Source: Endomychus coccineus (taxonomy: Eukaryota; Arthropoda; Insecta; Coleoptera; Endomychidae). Taken from it: 64,000 nucleotides of DNA. Both the position numbers and the translations under genes were made by a program. Under the pieces are notes generated by a model. The model did not search any database and was not told where the DNA came from. It saw only the letters and a program-made list of their open reading frames with translations. The DNA lies in contig OY294069.1 in NCBI GenBank assembly GCA_958510875.1, positions 166,345,111-166,409,110 of the forward strand, in the 5' to 3' direction. Below are positions 11,582 to 22,984 of the stretch, piece after piece. Numbering within the stretch: position 1 is the stretch's first letter; each line of letters begins with the position of its first letter.

Positions 11582-12470
11582 CAACCATCGGTTACTGGTT
11601 ACACCCATTGATGAATAATATTAATCTTAATAGAGGAAAATTTCATAGCTTCTTCTGAATTTCTCATAGAAGATGAGTCAAAAGTCAATCGTTCAGATGT
11701 GGCAGTCTATTGAGTACACAATAACTCTAATACATCTAATTTCTCTCTATTTAGCTTGGTTACATTTTTCGACATTTCCTCACCTTTCACAGTGGTGTTC
11801 ATTATAGTCACGTGTGATGAAAATTCAGCACACACTTTCCTTCTATTGATTGCGATACATTTCATTGGAACCAACACAAAAACATTACATGCGGCAAAAT
11901 TCAAGTCATATTTGTTTAGGTGGTGTGTTAAGTGATACGAATGAGAAATGAAGAGTGCGATGGTGTGCTCTGCGAAGCCGTGGGACTCACTTTGCTACTT
12001 TCAGCGGGGTGATGTGAGGGTTCGGACGCTGGTGGGTCAGCATGGAGGACCCGCTTGAGCTCTAGCACCTACGAAGTACCGTTATGAAATGCATCAATTC
12101 ATGTTGTTTGTACATCACACTTGCAGATATCAGACCAGAAATTGACCTTAATTATTGAAAATTATACCCTTGAATGTTGCAAAAAAAACGTAATATCGTG
12201 AGATCAAAGACATCTTCATAAATGTATAGCAAATTACAGGGAATCAAATTCATTCTGATAGGACAGTGGATTAAATTTGATCAGGAATTTTCGTATTGCC
12301 AGTTGTGAAGTGAGCGGGTTGCCTTGAGACGTCAGGATTTGGGTATCTCTTGTAGTTCTACCTTCTGCAGTTGAAACCTTTTGTTACTGACCTTTGAATT
12401 AATTTGATTCCCATTTTACTATTATCGTAATAATTCATGACCCAGGAATAAATTATAAATATGTAAATTA
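11582..12470. other. Intron stretch with a dispersed repeat
   Basis: No gene seen. 12000-12075 shares GCATGGAG...GAGCTCTAGCACCTA with 9510-9550, and a weaker relative sits at 12300-12370. Confidence 0.35.
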
Positions 12471-12505
12471 TTGGGTCACGTTAACATATATGTCTATATT
12501 TTCTT

Positions 12506-12545
12506 CGTTACTTACGTTTCGGTCTTACGACTATCATCAGAAGAC
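12506..12545 (-). ncRNA. Hammerhead ribozyme-like motif, degraded
   Basis: The minus strand reads GTCTTCTGATGATAGTCGTA then AGACCGAAACGTAAGTAACG. CTGATGA and GAAA cores are present, but stem III (ACGTAAGT) and stem I no longer pair well. Paralogue of the better copy at 54411. Confidence 0.5.
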
Positions 12546-13904
12546 CTTTGAAAACTAATTCACATCAACTAAAGTGCGGAATTTTTTAAATTAATTGTAC
12601 CAAGCACTAAGCGTCTTAATCGCAATTTCAATTCAATTAAATTGATAATTAGCTATGTCGCAACAACGAACGAAACAAGAATAACGAATAATTGACAATG
12701 TAACACATTAATGTGTAAAATATATGAATATGTATTAGAAAACCACTACATAGTAATGTTTCTATAGTTGAAGATGTCATATCTCGAGGACGAGGCAAAA
12801 CAGTCTGACAACCGAAACCTTTTTGAGCAGGTACAATGTTGAACAGATATATTTAATAATTTCATTACCACTACCATAGAAAAGGTCTTTGCTGTACCAA
12901 TATTACTAATTTATTGTATCAGCTTTTTACATACACATATAATTTTGAGCATTATAAACAAGCACGTAGATATTTGAAAGTGTTTGATTAGTGAAATTTG
13001 TATTGATTTGACTAGATGATTGTACATCGGTTCTATGATTCACAGACTTAGCATCACGTTTTATGTGAATCATCTCCAGGAGAGATCTCTTATAATAATT
13101 TATTTCTTTAGGTGAAATATCAACATGTTTGTAATCTAACAGATGATTATATTCAAAACAACGTTTAGCATGGGCGGTGGAATTACCCAAGTTGAAACAA
13201 TTTAATTAATATACCATGCGGTTTTAGGTTTTAAAATAATTACCAACAGTTAGTTTTGCGCAACATTTATGTCATACTTTTGAAACATTTCTTAATTTTT
13301 TCTGAGGTACGGTAATGCTATAAAATTATCTTTATTACCGTTTATATTATTTATTTATGATGTATCATTTTAGATTTTGTTTTTCTCTCTTTAATGATGG
13401 GGTTAAAAATTTTTTTTGGATAGCCTTTCATTTCTAGTATATTACAAACTTTTTAAAATTTTTGGAACGGTCTTCTGAGTATGACAATTTTACAACGCGA
13501 TCTGTGAGGATGTTTATAACACTTTTTTTTATAACTTGTTGGTGTAACTGAATTATAATTAATTGATTATCTATGGGCACGGATTAATTTTTTATAAGCT
13601 CCTTGAAATGTCATTAGTCCATTATAGAAAATTAATTTTTTTCGTATTATATTATTAATAGATTTGGATAAAAATTTGACAAAGTTGGCGCACCAACATT
13701 ATTACAATAGGTCTTAAAGGTATATCAGTTTTTGCAGTTTCGGAAGCCCATACATATTTGGTGCTTGGCGCTTAGATCAAATTTTATTTTTCATGTGAAT
13801 ATGGATTAACTTATTTTTGTATCATTTATTTATTAATTTTTTCATATCATTGTGTCACTATAATGTGATGTCAGAATTAGTTATTACTGAATTAGTTTTC
13901 AAAC

Positions 13905-13946
13905 ATTTTCTGATGATGGTCGTCACACCGAAACGTACGTACAGAC
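13905..13946 (+). ncRNA. Hammerhead ribozyme-like motif, degraded
   Basis: CTGATGA at 13910, GAAA at 13930 and ACGTACGT for stem III are kept. The stem II loop is changed and the 5' strand of stem I does not match ACAGAC, so self-cleavage is doubtful. Sits in the opposite orientation to the copy at 12506. Confidence 0.5.
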
Positions 13947-13979
13947 GAAAATAGAGTAGACATATATGTTAATGTAACC

Positions 13980-14753
13980 TATGTTATCTATAATTTACGA
14001 AAGGTACACATTATTGGGTTTTCTGGAATGGTACTACCATACGATATTATTCTAGATTTATTCGAGCTCACGATATTCCAGATGACGATATTTGGAAAAA
14101 ATCGACATTTGACCACAGCTGAGACCTAATTGTGTAATCTTATACTAATTGTTATTAAAAAAATCTTCATCTACATAGTTCTGAAAATAAAACTTGACAA
14201 GTAGAAGATATGAATCTACCATTGGAAATTATCTTCCAAACAAAAAAATTCTTCGAAAGATACAGCGGTTAGCACACATCTCATAGTTTAGTATTCAAAA
14301 CTTTCAAGCTTCAAAAGTGGCAACAAAATTAAGCACATTAACACTTTAAAAATCTGCAAGTGTGGTGTTAGTGTTTTCCTTTGCTCAATTCAACTGAGTA
14401 AGAGTAGGAGGAAATTATTCACTCAATTTTTTACTTGATATGGAAGTACCCGCAACTATGCCGTTGAGTAAGAAATTCGTTGGCTAATGAAACTGAAATT
14501 CATACGTTATGAACAATTTTCTTTTTCTTTCTGCATATAAAACAGCGTTACTGAGAAAAAAATGCTCTAGATCCAATTGCACATGAAAATATTTATGAGA
14601 AAATATTGAATGTTATTAATACTGAGTTTAATGGATTGTCATAAGTATCAGAGCTTTTAACGAAATTGTAGTGATCCTGTAAAAATAAACAACCCCAATT
14701 AAATGATGATTTGTGTTAATAAAATGAAAGGCTCCAGACAAAGCTTAAAATAT
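13980..14753. other. Intron stretch, nothing recognised
   Basis: AT-rich, no open frame or repeat that I can support. Confidence 0.4.
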
Positions 14754-14770
14754 TGGTCCTTCGAGCCGGA
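14754..14770 (+). promoter_or_regulatory. Primer-binding-site-like sequence (tRNA-Tyr complement), second copy
   Basis: Same 17-mer as at 392, TGGTCCTTCGAGCCGGA, here followed by ATGCGGCACAGCTGCGGG. Two copies of a tRNA-Tyr complement suggest relics of one LTR-retrotransposon family, but no LTR pair or protein was found around either. Confidence 0.35.
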
Positions 14771-15901
14771 ATGCGGCACAGCTGCGGGTAATGATTAACG
14801 TCCGAATGGGAAGGTTGAAGGTGCCTTCTCTCGAGTCGGATCAAGGTACACTGTGGAAAAATATGGAGAGAAAGAGAGATACAAGCAGTAAGTCTGAACA
14901 CTTACCACATAATAGTATAATCTTGACTACTCACAATACTCTCTAAGAAGTGTAGTATGTGTGTGTGTGAGAAAAACAACACTTACCGCATCCTAAAATA
15001 GCAAACACCATCATGCAGTTTACGATACATTTAATAAACTAAATCATATTACTACTACAGTATACATTTTTTCTAGAAGTTAACCACCAAAACTAAATTC
15101 GAACTTTCTCCAAAGAAAATGTACCACATGAATCATTATAAAGCATTTTCCAATTAGTGCGTCAGAGCTTTCATGCTAAAAAATGAAATTGCTTTGGAAT
15201 GTAAATGTCAAATCTCGATGATTGATGACTTATAGATTTCTTCTGTCTCATTTGAATGTTACGATTCGTTAATTGGAAAATGATGTATTATGAACGTACA
15301 TGTAGAATCATTGAATAAAATCAATTTCTCTCTATTTGACGAATTCAATTTAGATGACAAGTAATTTTTAGCTGGTGCGAACGATATCTAGTTTGGGCAG
15401 TTACTTCTCTAACGATTCATTTCACAAATTACAAATTTCAGGGGGAAATTTTAAATTTGAATTTAATATGGAATCACAGAAATTTCTACTAATGTTTGGT
15501 AATATATTCACCAAAAGCAATGCAATCATTATTCATTCGGATATCAAATGGTATTGCTATTTCCAAAATTGCGACTTTTAGTCGATACATAAAATTCGTG
15601 GGCGGAAAGACAGATCAACATGATCAGCGAGAAAAAACAATATGAAGCGAAACTCAATTCTCGAATGATTATTGACCGATATGTCAGTGTTCACGGCCCA
15701 ATTTCTATTGTACTCGTTTATTGTGAGAACAAATAGGTACAATTATTTTATAAGCATTTTGAAAAAACATCCTTGCAGGCATTTTTCTCAATATTTTTAT
15801 GATATTTGCGGTTTGTTTCAAGTTTTTAGTGTTACCGAAAGAGTTATCTTTAAAAGAATAAAAATAAAATTGATAAATAATTCTACATATAACTTCGAGA
15901 T
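14771..15901. other. Intron stretch, nothing recognised
   Basis: Contains a short GT microsatellite near 14960. No coding or structural feature supported. Confidence 0.4.
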
Positions 15902-16150
15902 GTGTCTATTCTGTCGGTGAAGTTTCTGGGAGTAATCCCAGATTCTAAATTGACCTGGCGCGGACACCTCGAAAATCGAGTGAGGAAGGCCTCTGCATCT
16001 TTTTGGCTTGCACTTCTCCCAAAATCCCCATGGATCACGGATAGAGGAGATTGGAGGAACGAAACTCTCACCCTACTGCCACCAGGTGGGCTCGTATGGT
16101 TCACAGACGGATCCAAGGTAGGGGGGCTAAGCGCCCTTCCCTCATTACCA
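15902..16150 (+). pseudogene. Non-LTR retrotransposon fragment (RT thumb joined to RNase H start)
   Basis: The plus strand encodes SVKFLGVIPDSKLTWRGHLE and NRVRKASASFWLALLPKSPW, the thumb-side block of I/R1/LOA-group reverse transcriptases. This runs directly into GGLVWFTDGSKVGGLSA, the first strand of an RNase H domain (TDGS aspartate). The region that should separate the two is deleted. Short dead fragment. Confidence 0.65.
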
Positions 16151-16785
16151 AAATACATTGAGATTCAATAATTGGAAATTGATGCGGTAAATGAAATTGG
16201 GAGGAGTTACCTTATAAGGAACGCCAAACCAATTTGTAAATCATCAAACTGGTTGTATAATTCATTACATAATCCAGAAATGGAACGGCATATTCTAAAA
16301 TTGATTTCGAGAGCCATGTAAATAACTTTGAAACACTATCGATTGAACCATCAATAATTCAGAAGTAGAATTATGATTCAAACCTATATTTGTTACTCGA
16401 ATATCTTTCGAATGAATGATATTTCGAAGCTAGCTGCATAAACGATTGATTTTTGAAGTGGGACTAGGTGCATCTCGGTTTTGGCAGCTTAACCACCCAC
16501 TCCCTGTAAACCACAGACTCTAGCTCAATATTTCTAATCAAGTGTTTATTGTACGGGAGATTTCTGAGACTCAACGTACTCAGGTTACTGTGTACATTTA
16601 GCTAACGTATCTTGAAATGTTCTATTGTGTATCAAATTTATGTCATTAATATCCCCTTGCTTCATTCCATTATTTTCCAGATCTACATTCAACCATACTT
16701 TAGTATCATTCACCTTCCTTATATTCCCCTTATTTTGTATCCATCAATTTCTTATATATGTTCAGTGTGAATTAAAATTTTTCTT

Positions 16786-16925
16786 TTGAGAACGAGTAGA
16801 TTTCAATCATTCCAGGTCTTTTATTCAGGGTACTTAACCTAGGGAATTTAGGTGTTTGAATTCCAAGTTAATTAACAATATTTATTTGGTTATAAAACTC
16901 CCTGGCGCTCAAATTAACATCTAAT
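16786..16925 (+). repeat. Possible LTR end, copy 1
   Basis: Shares with 44754-44905 the order TTTCAATCATTC, GGTCTTTTATT, CAGGGTA, TTAACCT and a closing CTGGCGC block followed by ACATCTAA. CTGGCGC(C/T)C at the inner border resembles a tRNA-Lys-type primer site. This suggests the same LTR or 3' repeat at both places. No internal proteins seen. Confidence 0.35.
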
Positions 16926-17345
16926 AATGGGATGGTCTCAGTTCCAAAGCAGATATTCTTACAAGAAGTTCGTTGGGACTTTTTCAAGAGGTCGTTATTT
17001 TGCGTCTGACTTATTTTTTACCAATCCCAGGCATCCCCGGTTCCGACTTACCTAGCCTCGTTTCCCTCTTGCATTTTTCAAGGTCCTTACTCGACTTAGA
17101 CCCTTCCGCTCTAGGGGTTTAAGGGGACAATTTATCTCATAGGCGGCGACTATGGCATTTTTAATGGTGCTTTCTGAAACCTCCAGGTCATCAGTAGTGC
17201 CGTAATGCCCTTAAAACCTCAAGCTCGGCTTCTCAGTTGGTATTCCCAGGCTTCCTTTTCCATTGGGCTGTCACTTCAACGCCTGCTAACACGTCCATGA
17301 TCCGAAAGTGAGTGCTCCCCAGAAACTCTGCACTCCACATCTAAT
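16926..17345 (-). pseudogene. Non-LTR retrotransposon fragment, endonuclease-to-RT linker region
   Basis: Closely related to 34021-34470 over its length: both share AGAAGTT, TTTCCCTCTTGCA, TTTTCAAGGTC and AGGCGGCGACTATGGCATTT. At 34 kb the same stretch lies between a recognisable endonuclease and RT. Minus-strand orientation is taken from that copy. Frames are broken here. Confidence 0.55.
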
Positions 17346-19205
17346 AATAACCTAACGAGTTCCATATAACTGATGCAACTTGTTCTATGGAATCTCAAAA
17401 GATCGCGAATCAAATTTTGAATACACTAATTATGTAAAATGAGAGTGTATTATGACGCCGTTATATCGACAAAATTCTCTATTTTTCCATACATACCCCT
17501 TACGAAATTTGGGGAAATACGAAACTCTCAAAAGGTTCATATAACTGATGGCACTTCTATGGGATCTCAGAAGATCGTGAATACAAATTTTGGATACATT
17601 AATCATGTAAAAACTGATTTTATTGTGTATTTATTTAATGAATGGCCGAAATTCAGGGTTTCTAATTTCAAAATAATTGACAAAATTTACACTAACCACG
17701 GTACAACTACGAAAATCTTTCACAGGGACAGCCGATATCCATTGATTCCATAGTACATCTTGAGAAAAACTAACTTTTGGCCCATTGTTGCAATTTGCTT
17801 TGCAGTCAGGAGCACAACAAACCTGCTAGATACCATTTTCGGAGCTTAATTTCCATTTTTTAAATAAATCATACAACGTCTAATATTGGAGGGGTAGAAA
17901 TGGGCCAATTTTGACGTTCTGGGGAATGAATGGAGGGCGAGGGCATATCGTTATCGTATCACGAATTACCTTTGGGGTTCATAACACACCACGCAATTTT
18001 TTTTTCAGATTTCACCTTCTCAATAAAAGTAATTTATTTTCCCAGCAGTTGAATTCAGAAAGTCAGGTAATACCAGAGATGATTGAATAATGAGGATCTG
18101 AATACTTTCTGGAAAATGATAGTTTCGCTTTCAAGTCAATGAATATAAAAGGGATAATACGGATATTAGATTGTCCCGCGATAACCCTTCAATCATGTGT
18201 TGTCAATGTTCATCATTGTTTCGCGCCTCCATTTAAATCTGTCAATAACGCATTAATAATTTAACTGTGATTCCAAATTCGGTTTAAAAGGGGTCGTACC
18301 ATACAATGAAAAACAATGGATTATTCTGAACAAAACACACACGCAGCCTTCTTATTATTTATTTATAACATCGGCTATGTCTGGCTGTGTCATAAAGTCA
18401 TCAATGATTCACATTCAGATTTGCTCAGTTTTATGTAAATAACAATATACACAATAAAATAATATAAAATAAATTATAAAATATCAGCATGCTATCATAT
18501 CAAACAAACGACATAAACAATATCTAGGGTTATATGCAAAACGGCCGTACTGGCGTGAATAATGTGTCTTTGTATAATTATACAGTGAAACTAGTGCGCT
18601 TAATATATCAGTGCTGACTACGTTATTGCTTCTACGACGGAACTAGCTTAATTACGCAAATAGATTATGTGATACTGGGCATTTTGTTGAAATAATTATC
18701 ATGTCAAAGGAGTGGGTGGATCAACGGAGAAGAATTGGTTTATACCATGGACGCACTTTGAGTGTATACATTATTAAGGATTTCAAACATTCATCCTTTC
18801 TTTAGTTCTCATTTTATCTAACCTTTATGAATAAATGACAATTATTTCTGTTTGCACACTGTTCTATTATTTGCTCTACTGTTGACATTGTTAGCGCATT
18901 AGCAGGGGACGATTCACACCCTTAAGATTATCTCAAGGATGGTAGATCCTCAGTTGTCATCTAGCGCGAGCTATGTGTTCTCGATGCGATATTATTTAAA
19001 ATTGCGTGTACGTGGCGCTGCTGGGTTTTATTGGTCCTTTGTTTTTTCTGAGTTGTTTCAGTCAAAAAGAAATAGAAAAACTCTTCTTATGCCGACAGTA
19101 CAAAACCCAATGTCACTCAATCAAGTTCAGCAAGATGTAATTCATCTATGCTATGAAATAGGTAATAAATGTTTCAATAGGGAAACTGAATATGTATGAG
19201 AGTTA
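17346..19205. other. Intron stretch with local duplication and a diverged foldback-like segment
   Basis: About 80 bp around 17355-17430 recur at 17525-17605 (CATATAACTGATG, GGAATCTCA(A/G)AAGATCG, CACTAAT(T/C)ATGTAAAA), a diverged direct repeat of about 170-bp period. At 17845-18000 a segment resembles the right end of FB2 (GGAGCTTAAT, GGGG(A/T)(A/G)AATG...GGAGG, TCACGAAT). No gene recognised; the open frame at 18939-19199 has no family signature. Confidence 0.4.
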
Positions 19206-19408
19206 TCAAAAAATGAACCCCCCTCCTCGATCTCTTTTGTTTGGGAGAATGTCAATGGCGAAATAAAAAATTGGCTATCATCATCTTTTGTTTTCGACTT
19301 ATTTGAATAGACTCAATTTTTCCGGGTAATCTAAGTTATTTATGGAATTTGAATGAAGTATTATCTACATTCTTGAGGTACTTTTACAAGTGGAATGCAG
19401 TGGCACAG

Positions 19409-19707
19409 TCAATCAATCAATCAATCAAAACTGGGGCGGACAAGTCGAGAGCACTTAGACCGCTTGGTTAAGTCCATTGTGCGCCCCTTGATAAAAGACT
19501 CAGTCCAACAGGCCTAAAGCAGTGCCAAAGGTTATAATTCTGGATGAACTGATGTCTCTTAAGGCCTCAGGTGGCATGTATGCTCTGCCGAAGTATAGCA
19601 GCTTAAGAGAAGTCAGTGATGGACATTCCATCAGAATATGAGAGGCAGCTTTGTCCGCCTCTCCACATCTACTACAACCTGGGTCATCAACAATGCCCAT
19701 AAAATGT
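19409..19707 (-). mobile_element. 3' end of a non-LTR retrotransposon with AATC tail and target duplication
   Basis: Minus strand 19700-19500 encodes MGIVDDPGCSRCGEADKAAS then HILMECPSLTSLKLLYFGRA, the CxxC...HxxxC tail found after RNase H in I/R1/LOA-group elements. The 3' side is an (AATC)n run at 19409-19428, typical of such elements. The flanks AATGCAGTGGCAC (left) and AATGTAGTAGTCAC (right) look like a diverged 13-14-bp target duplication within the foldback arm. A sister copy begins at 63820. Confidence 0.7.
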
Positions 19708-20139
19708 AGTAGTCACTTTTCTCAAAAAAAATTTCCAATTACAAGTTATGACATAAAGTTGTATTTTTAAAAATAGAAGTCATCTCGCTGAGTCTACGGT
19801 TACAAAGCTCCAGGCGTCGTTCAGGATCATTCGGGTGGTGTTATTGTTGTTCCCTAATTCTATAAGGCCTAAGTTTATGTTTTTTCAAGACTGACAATGC
19901 TCGCGCTTGTGACAAGATTCGCAATAGCCATAGCAATAGCATTCATACAAACTTGTTCACCATCTCTGATGTTATATTTCTTAGTTCTTGGTTTGTTAAA
20001 TGATCCATAATTGATGAGATTTTCGCTCAATCTTCTAATAATGGTTCTGTTAGGTTCCCTTCTTTCTGGGTATAGACTGATACGTCATCCAGTTCTGTTT
20101 TGACACCCATCGAAATCAAGCAACCTTGAAGATTTTTGT

Positions 20140-20990
20140 AAACATGGTTAAAGTGAATTTCGCGTCTTGATTAAACGTATACCAAAGCATCACTTGTTAA
20201 ACATAATGGGGACTGTTCACCATCGATTGGAATGTTTAATTGGTTTACTGATTTTCGTTGTGGTAGTACGACCACAAAGGACGCCGAACGTTCTGGTCGT
20301 CCAATTGAGGTTATAACGCCAGAAATCGTAGATAAAATTCGTGGTATGATATCGGAGGAGATTGCTGAGGCTATGAGGATCTCAACCGAACAGGTACGGA
20401 ACGTTTTGCATACATTTTTGAATATAAAAAGCTATCTACGAGATGGGTGTCGCATTTGCTCTTTGTTGACAACAAGCGCGACCGTGTGACAACTTCAAAG
20501 GAGTGTTTGGCGATGTTCAAGTGCGATAAGAAGGACTTCGCCTGGCGAGTCGAAGCCGAAAAAAGCCAAAGTGAGTTTATCGACCAACAAAGTCATGGCG
20601 ACATGTGTGGGATGCACACGGTATTGTCCATATTGATAACGTTGAAAAGGGTGAAAAGATCACCGGCGTATATTATGCAGAGCTATTGGATCGATTCGAT
20701 TCCGATTTGAAGTGAAAGCGGCCGCGTTTGGCAAAGAAAAAAGTGCTCTTCCACCAATACAACGCACCAGCGCACAGGTTTGCCCCCCTGCGATCTATTA
20801 TATATTCCCAAACTTGAAGAAATGGCTCAGGGGAAAGAGATTTGGCCCCAACGATGAGGCCATCGTTGAAACAAACCCCTATTTTGAAAGATTGCCGAAA
20901 TTAGAAAAACGTTGGACAAAGTGTATCGGGACTACAAGGATACTATGTAAAGAAAAAAAATAATTTTTGACCAAATATATCATTTCTTGT
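20140..20990 (+). pseudogene. Mariner transposase pseudogene
   Basis: The plus strand shows WFTDFRCGSTTTKDAERSGR then PIEVITPEIVDKIRGMISEE (helix-turn-helix and linker), VDNKRDRVTTSKECLAMFKC, and after frame changes FHQYNAPAH near 20750 and AIYYIFPNLKKWLRGKRFGP to 20960. In mariner the HQDNAPAH block holds the second catalytic aspartate; here it reads HQYNAPAH. The DETW block with the first aspartate is deleted. Several frameshifts; inactive. The 3' flank TAGGGTGACTTTTCTC near 21000 may be the right terminus. Confidence 0.85.
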
Positions 20991-21070
20991 TTCATTTTTT
21001 AGGGTGACTTTTCTCCTTGCCCTCGTAAATACAATTTTCTCTAAAACCTAATAAAAATGGTAAAATTGAC

Positions 21071-21300
21071 CGAATTTGAATAAAATAATTTCTACATTTT
21101 TGGGGCACTTCTACAAGTGGAATGTAGTGGCATAATTACTTTCCCAAAAAATTTCCGAAATGCGAGTCCTGACATAAAGTTGTATTTTTTATATATACGT
21201 CATAGTTGGCCTAGTCAACTTTATGTCATAACTCGCATTCGCTGCATTCCACTCGTAAAGTGTCTCAAGAATTTAGAAATTATTTTATTCAAATTCCATA
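21071..21300. repeat. Local hairpin inside the 19.2-21.4 kb element
   Basis: GAATTTGAATAAAATAATTT at about 21073 pairs with AAATTATTTTATTCAAATTC at about 21279-21298. TGGAATG(T/C)A and TGACATAAAGTTGTA-type blocks are also inverted between the halves. Arms about 100 bp. Confidence 0.75.
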
Positions 21301-22034
21301 AATAATTGAGATATACCTGAAAAAGGAAAACTCGAAAACAAAAGACGATAGCCAATCTTCAATTTCACCATTGACATTTTCCCAAAAAAAAAGGAGACCG
21401 ATGATGGAAGATTCACCTTGTGGTATCTCTTATACCTATCTAGATTCCCTTAATTGATTAAAACATCGTACACCCTGTACATGGGCTAGTATAATTGTCA
21501 GCTGAACTACTGTACATCTTGAGCTTTCCTTCAGGAATCGTACAGAGTTATAACGACTTTTGTGTAACGGTTACCAATTCTGTAGCATTTGTTGGTAGCA
21601 TATTTGCAATATTTGAAGGAGATCAAACTATATGTTGTATCCATTGTGCACATCATTCACAAAGATATTGCGCCCAGTGTGCTACTCTCGTGTTAGAGAG
21701 AATGAAATACTGGAACAGGTACAACGATAGTAGCTAAGCATCTAAAGCATCAATATTTTGATTGAACGACTTTAACCGTAACATTTGATAATGACAAACT
21801 ATCATATTGATTTAGAATGAATGAATCAATCCTTCCTGATAAGGATGATAGAATCGAGGAATAAGAAATGAAGATGGAAAGAACTTCCAAATTCAATGTG
21901 AGAAACCGATAAACTGTATAACTCACATTGTGTCTAATGCGCTAATCCATTTGAATTTCAATACCCATTTCAACAAAATACCAGCAGGTGCTATGGTTAA
22001 AAATTAAATATAAAAAAAACAGAAAAACACATAC

Positions 22035-22217
22035 CTTTCTGCAGTTGCTGGACTTGAGATCCGGTTGGAGAGACATATTTGAAAACGGAACTTCCATGGA
22101 ATACTTGATGGAATGCAGTAATTGAACGACCACATTGGAGACGTTCTTGAAGCTCAGTTTGCGTCTCTGCCCCCCACCAAGAGCCGATTGAACCTGAAGT
22201 GTGTTGAACAAGAGTGG
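22035..22217 (-). CDS. rut: Adenylate cyclase exon: C1b region with the expected calmodulin-binding segment
   Basis: A 183-nt exon (61 codons, phase 0 at both ends) that begins PLLFNTLQVQSALGGGQRRK and continues LSFKNVSNVVVQLLHSIKYS and PFSNM. In mammalian ADCY1 the equivalent basic, amphipathic stretch of C1b binds Ca2+/calmodulin. The positional and sequence match here (RRKLSFKNVSNVVVQLLH) makes this the likely Ca2+/calmodulin sensor, which is the feature that lets rutabaga act as a coincidence detector in learning. The function is carried over from the family, not shown here. Acceptor CTTCCAG, donor GTATGT. A second possible acceptor (CTTCAG) lies 24 nt inside the exon and would remove eight residues in frame. 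Confidence 0.9.
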
Positions 22218-22579
22218 CTGGAAGAGATCCACCGGAAGGGCCGGGGAGGGTAGGTTAGTCACAGGGGTTAGCCACAAAAGGAAACTACTTTAGGAAAGGA
22301 AACTTTCTAACGTCAGATGTCCAAAAACTTTTCAATCGACTGCTTCGTTAATTATTACTATAAAATATATATCACTGACGATTTATTTTTAAATAAGATG
22401 ATTTCAACTTTGGATGGTATGCAACGCCCAATTTGAATATAATGAAGAATAATGCCAAGCTAATTGTGATGATGTGAAATTTAATTGCCACATAATTGAA
22501 AAAAAAGTTTGCACCTTTGATGGTCACCACTGTGACCCAGGCAAATATTTTGTGTTGTAAGGGAATCCCAGTTATTTCG

Positions 22580-22924
22580 TTAGGATCTCCCATTATTTCC
22601 TAAGTTGAAACTGTTTGCTCCGTTGTATATCTTCCTCAGTAATGTATATTTTACTGGGGTGGATTCTCCAATGACAATTACCGGTAGATAGGTCATTCTG
22701 ATATTCTCTGAGATAATCTGTTTTTTCTTCGGATTGGAATTTCTTTCCTGTCTTAGACTTGGAACATTGAGCTGATATATTAATGTTCGTTTCATGTCCC
22801 ATTCCTTAATGTCAGTAAGATGATTCCTAATTACTCCATAACAAACTTTGGCTTCTCTATGGGAGGGGGGAACTGTCTTTGGCATGGTAATCAGTGCTGG
22901 ATAATTTTCTTGTGGGCATGTCAT
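22580..22924 (-). other. Unrecognised 114-codon open frame
   Basis: Minus-strand frame beginning MTCPQENYPALITMPKTVPP. I see no domain, signal or membrane span. It starts just downstream of the non-LTR tail at 22985-23470 in the same orientation, so it may be 3' sequence of that element read by chance. Not called as a gene. Confidence 0.2.
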
Positions 22925-22984
22925 GTAGAGGAAGGTAATGTGTCTTTGCTCCTGTTATGGCGTATATTACAACTATAGTCTCAG

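Larger units (their letters stand above)
12474..13979 (-). mobile_element. Penelope-like element, internally deleted copy with inverted terminal repeats
   Basis: Minus-strand copy of the element seen complete at 54.4-57.3 kb. 13190-12927 encodes the C-terminus after the GIY-YIG domain (MGNSTAHAKRCFEYNHLLDY, then YKRSLLEMIHIKRDAKSVNH). From 13190 to 13860 the linker and the N-terminal part are recognisable but full of stops, and the reverse transcriptase core is missing near 13590. Both ends carry the same about 70-bp sequence in inverted orientation (12474-12545 and 13911-13979), starting GGTCACGTTAACATATATG and including the ribozyme-like CTGATGA...GAAA block. This is the inverted pseudo-LTR layout known for Penelope elements. 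Confidence 0.8.
19210..21412. mobile_element. Large inverted-repeat element carrying nested insertions
   Basis: The left arm (about 19232-19400) and the right arm (about 21412-21220, inverted) align: GGGAGAATGTCAATGG versus GGGAAAATGTCAATGG, then TTGGCTATC, TCTTTTGTTTTCGA, TATTTATGGAATTTGAAT, ATTCTTGAG and GTGGAATGCAG. A second inverted copy of the inner arm at 21071-21200 makes a local hairpin with 21215-21300. The left arm is interrupted by a non-LTR piece (19409-19700) and resumes with ACATAAAGTTGTATTTTT. A dead mariner fills the centre. Outer borders are approximate and no target duplication was established. Confidence 0.65.

Noticed and set aside
18939..19199. 86-codon open frame next to the nested foldback
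   Set aside because: No recognisable family, and isolated in repeat-rich intron.
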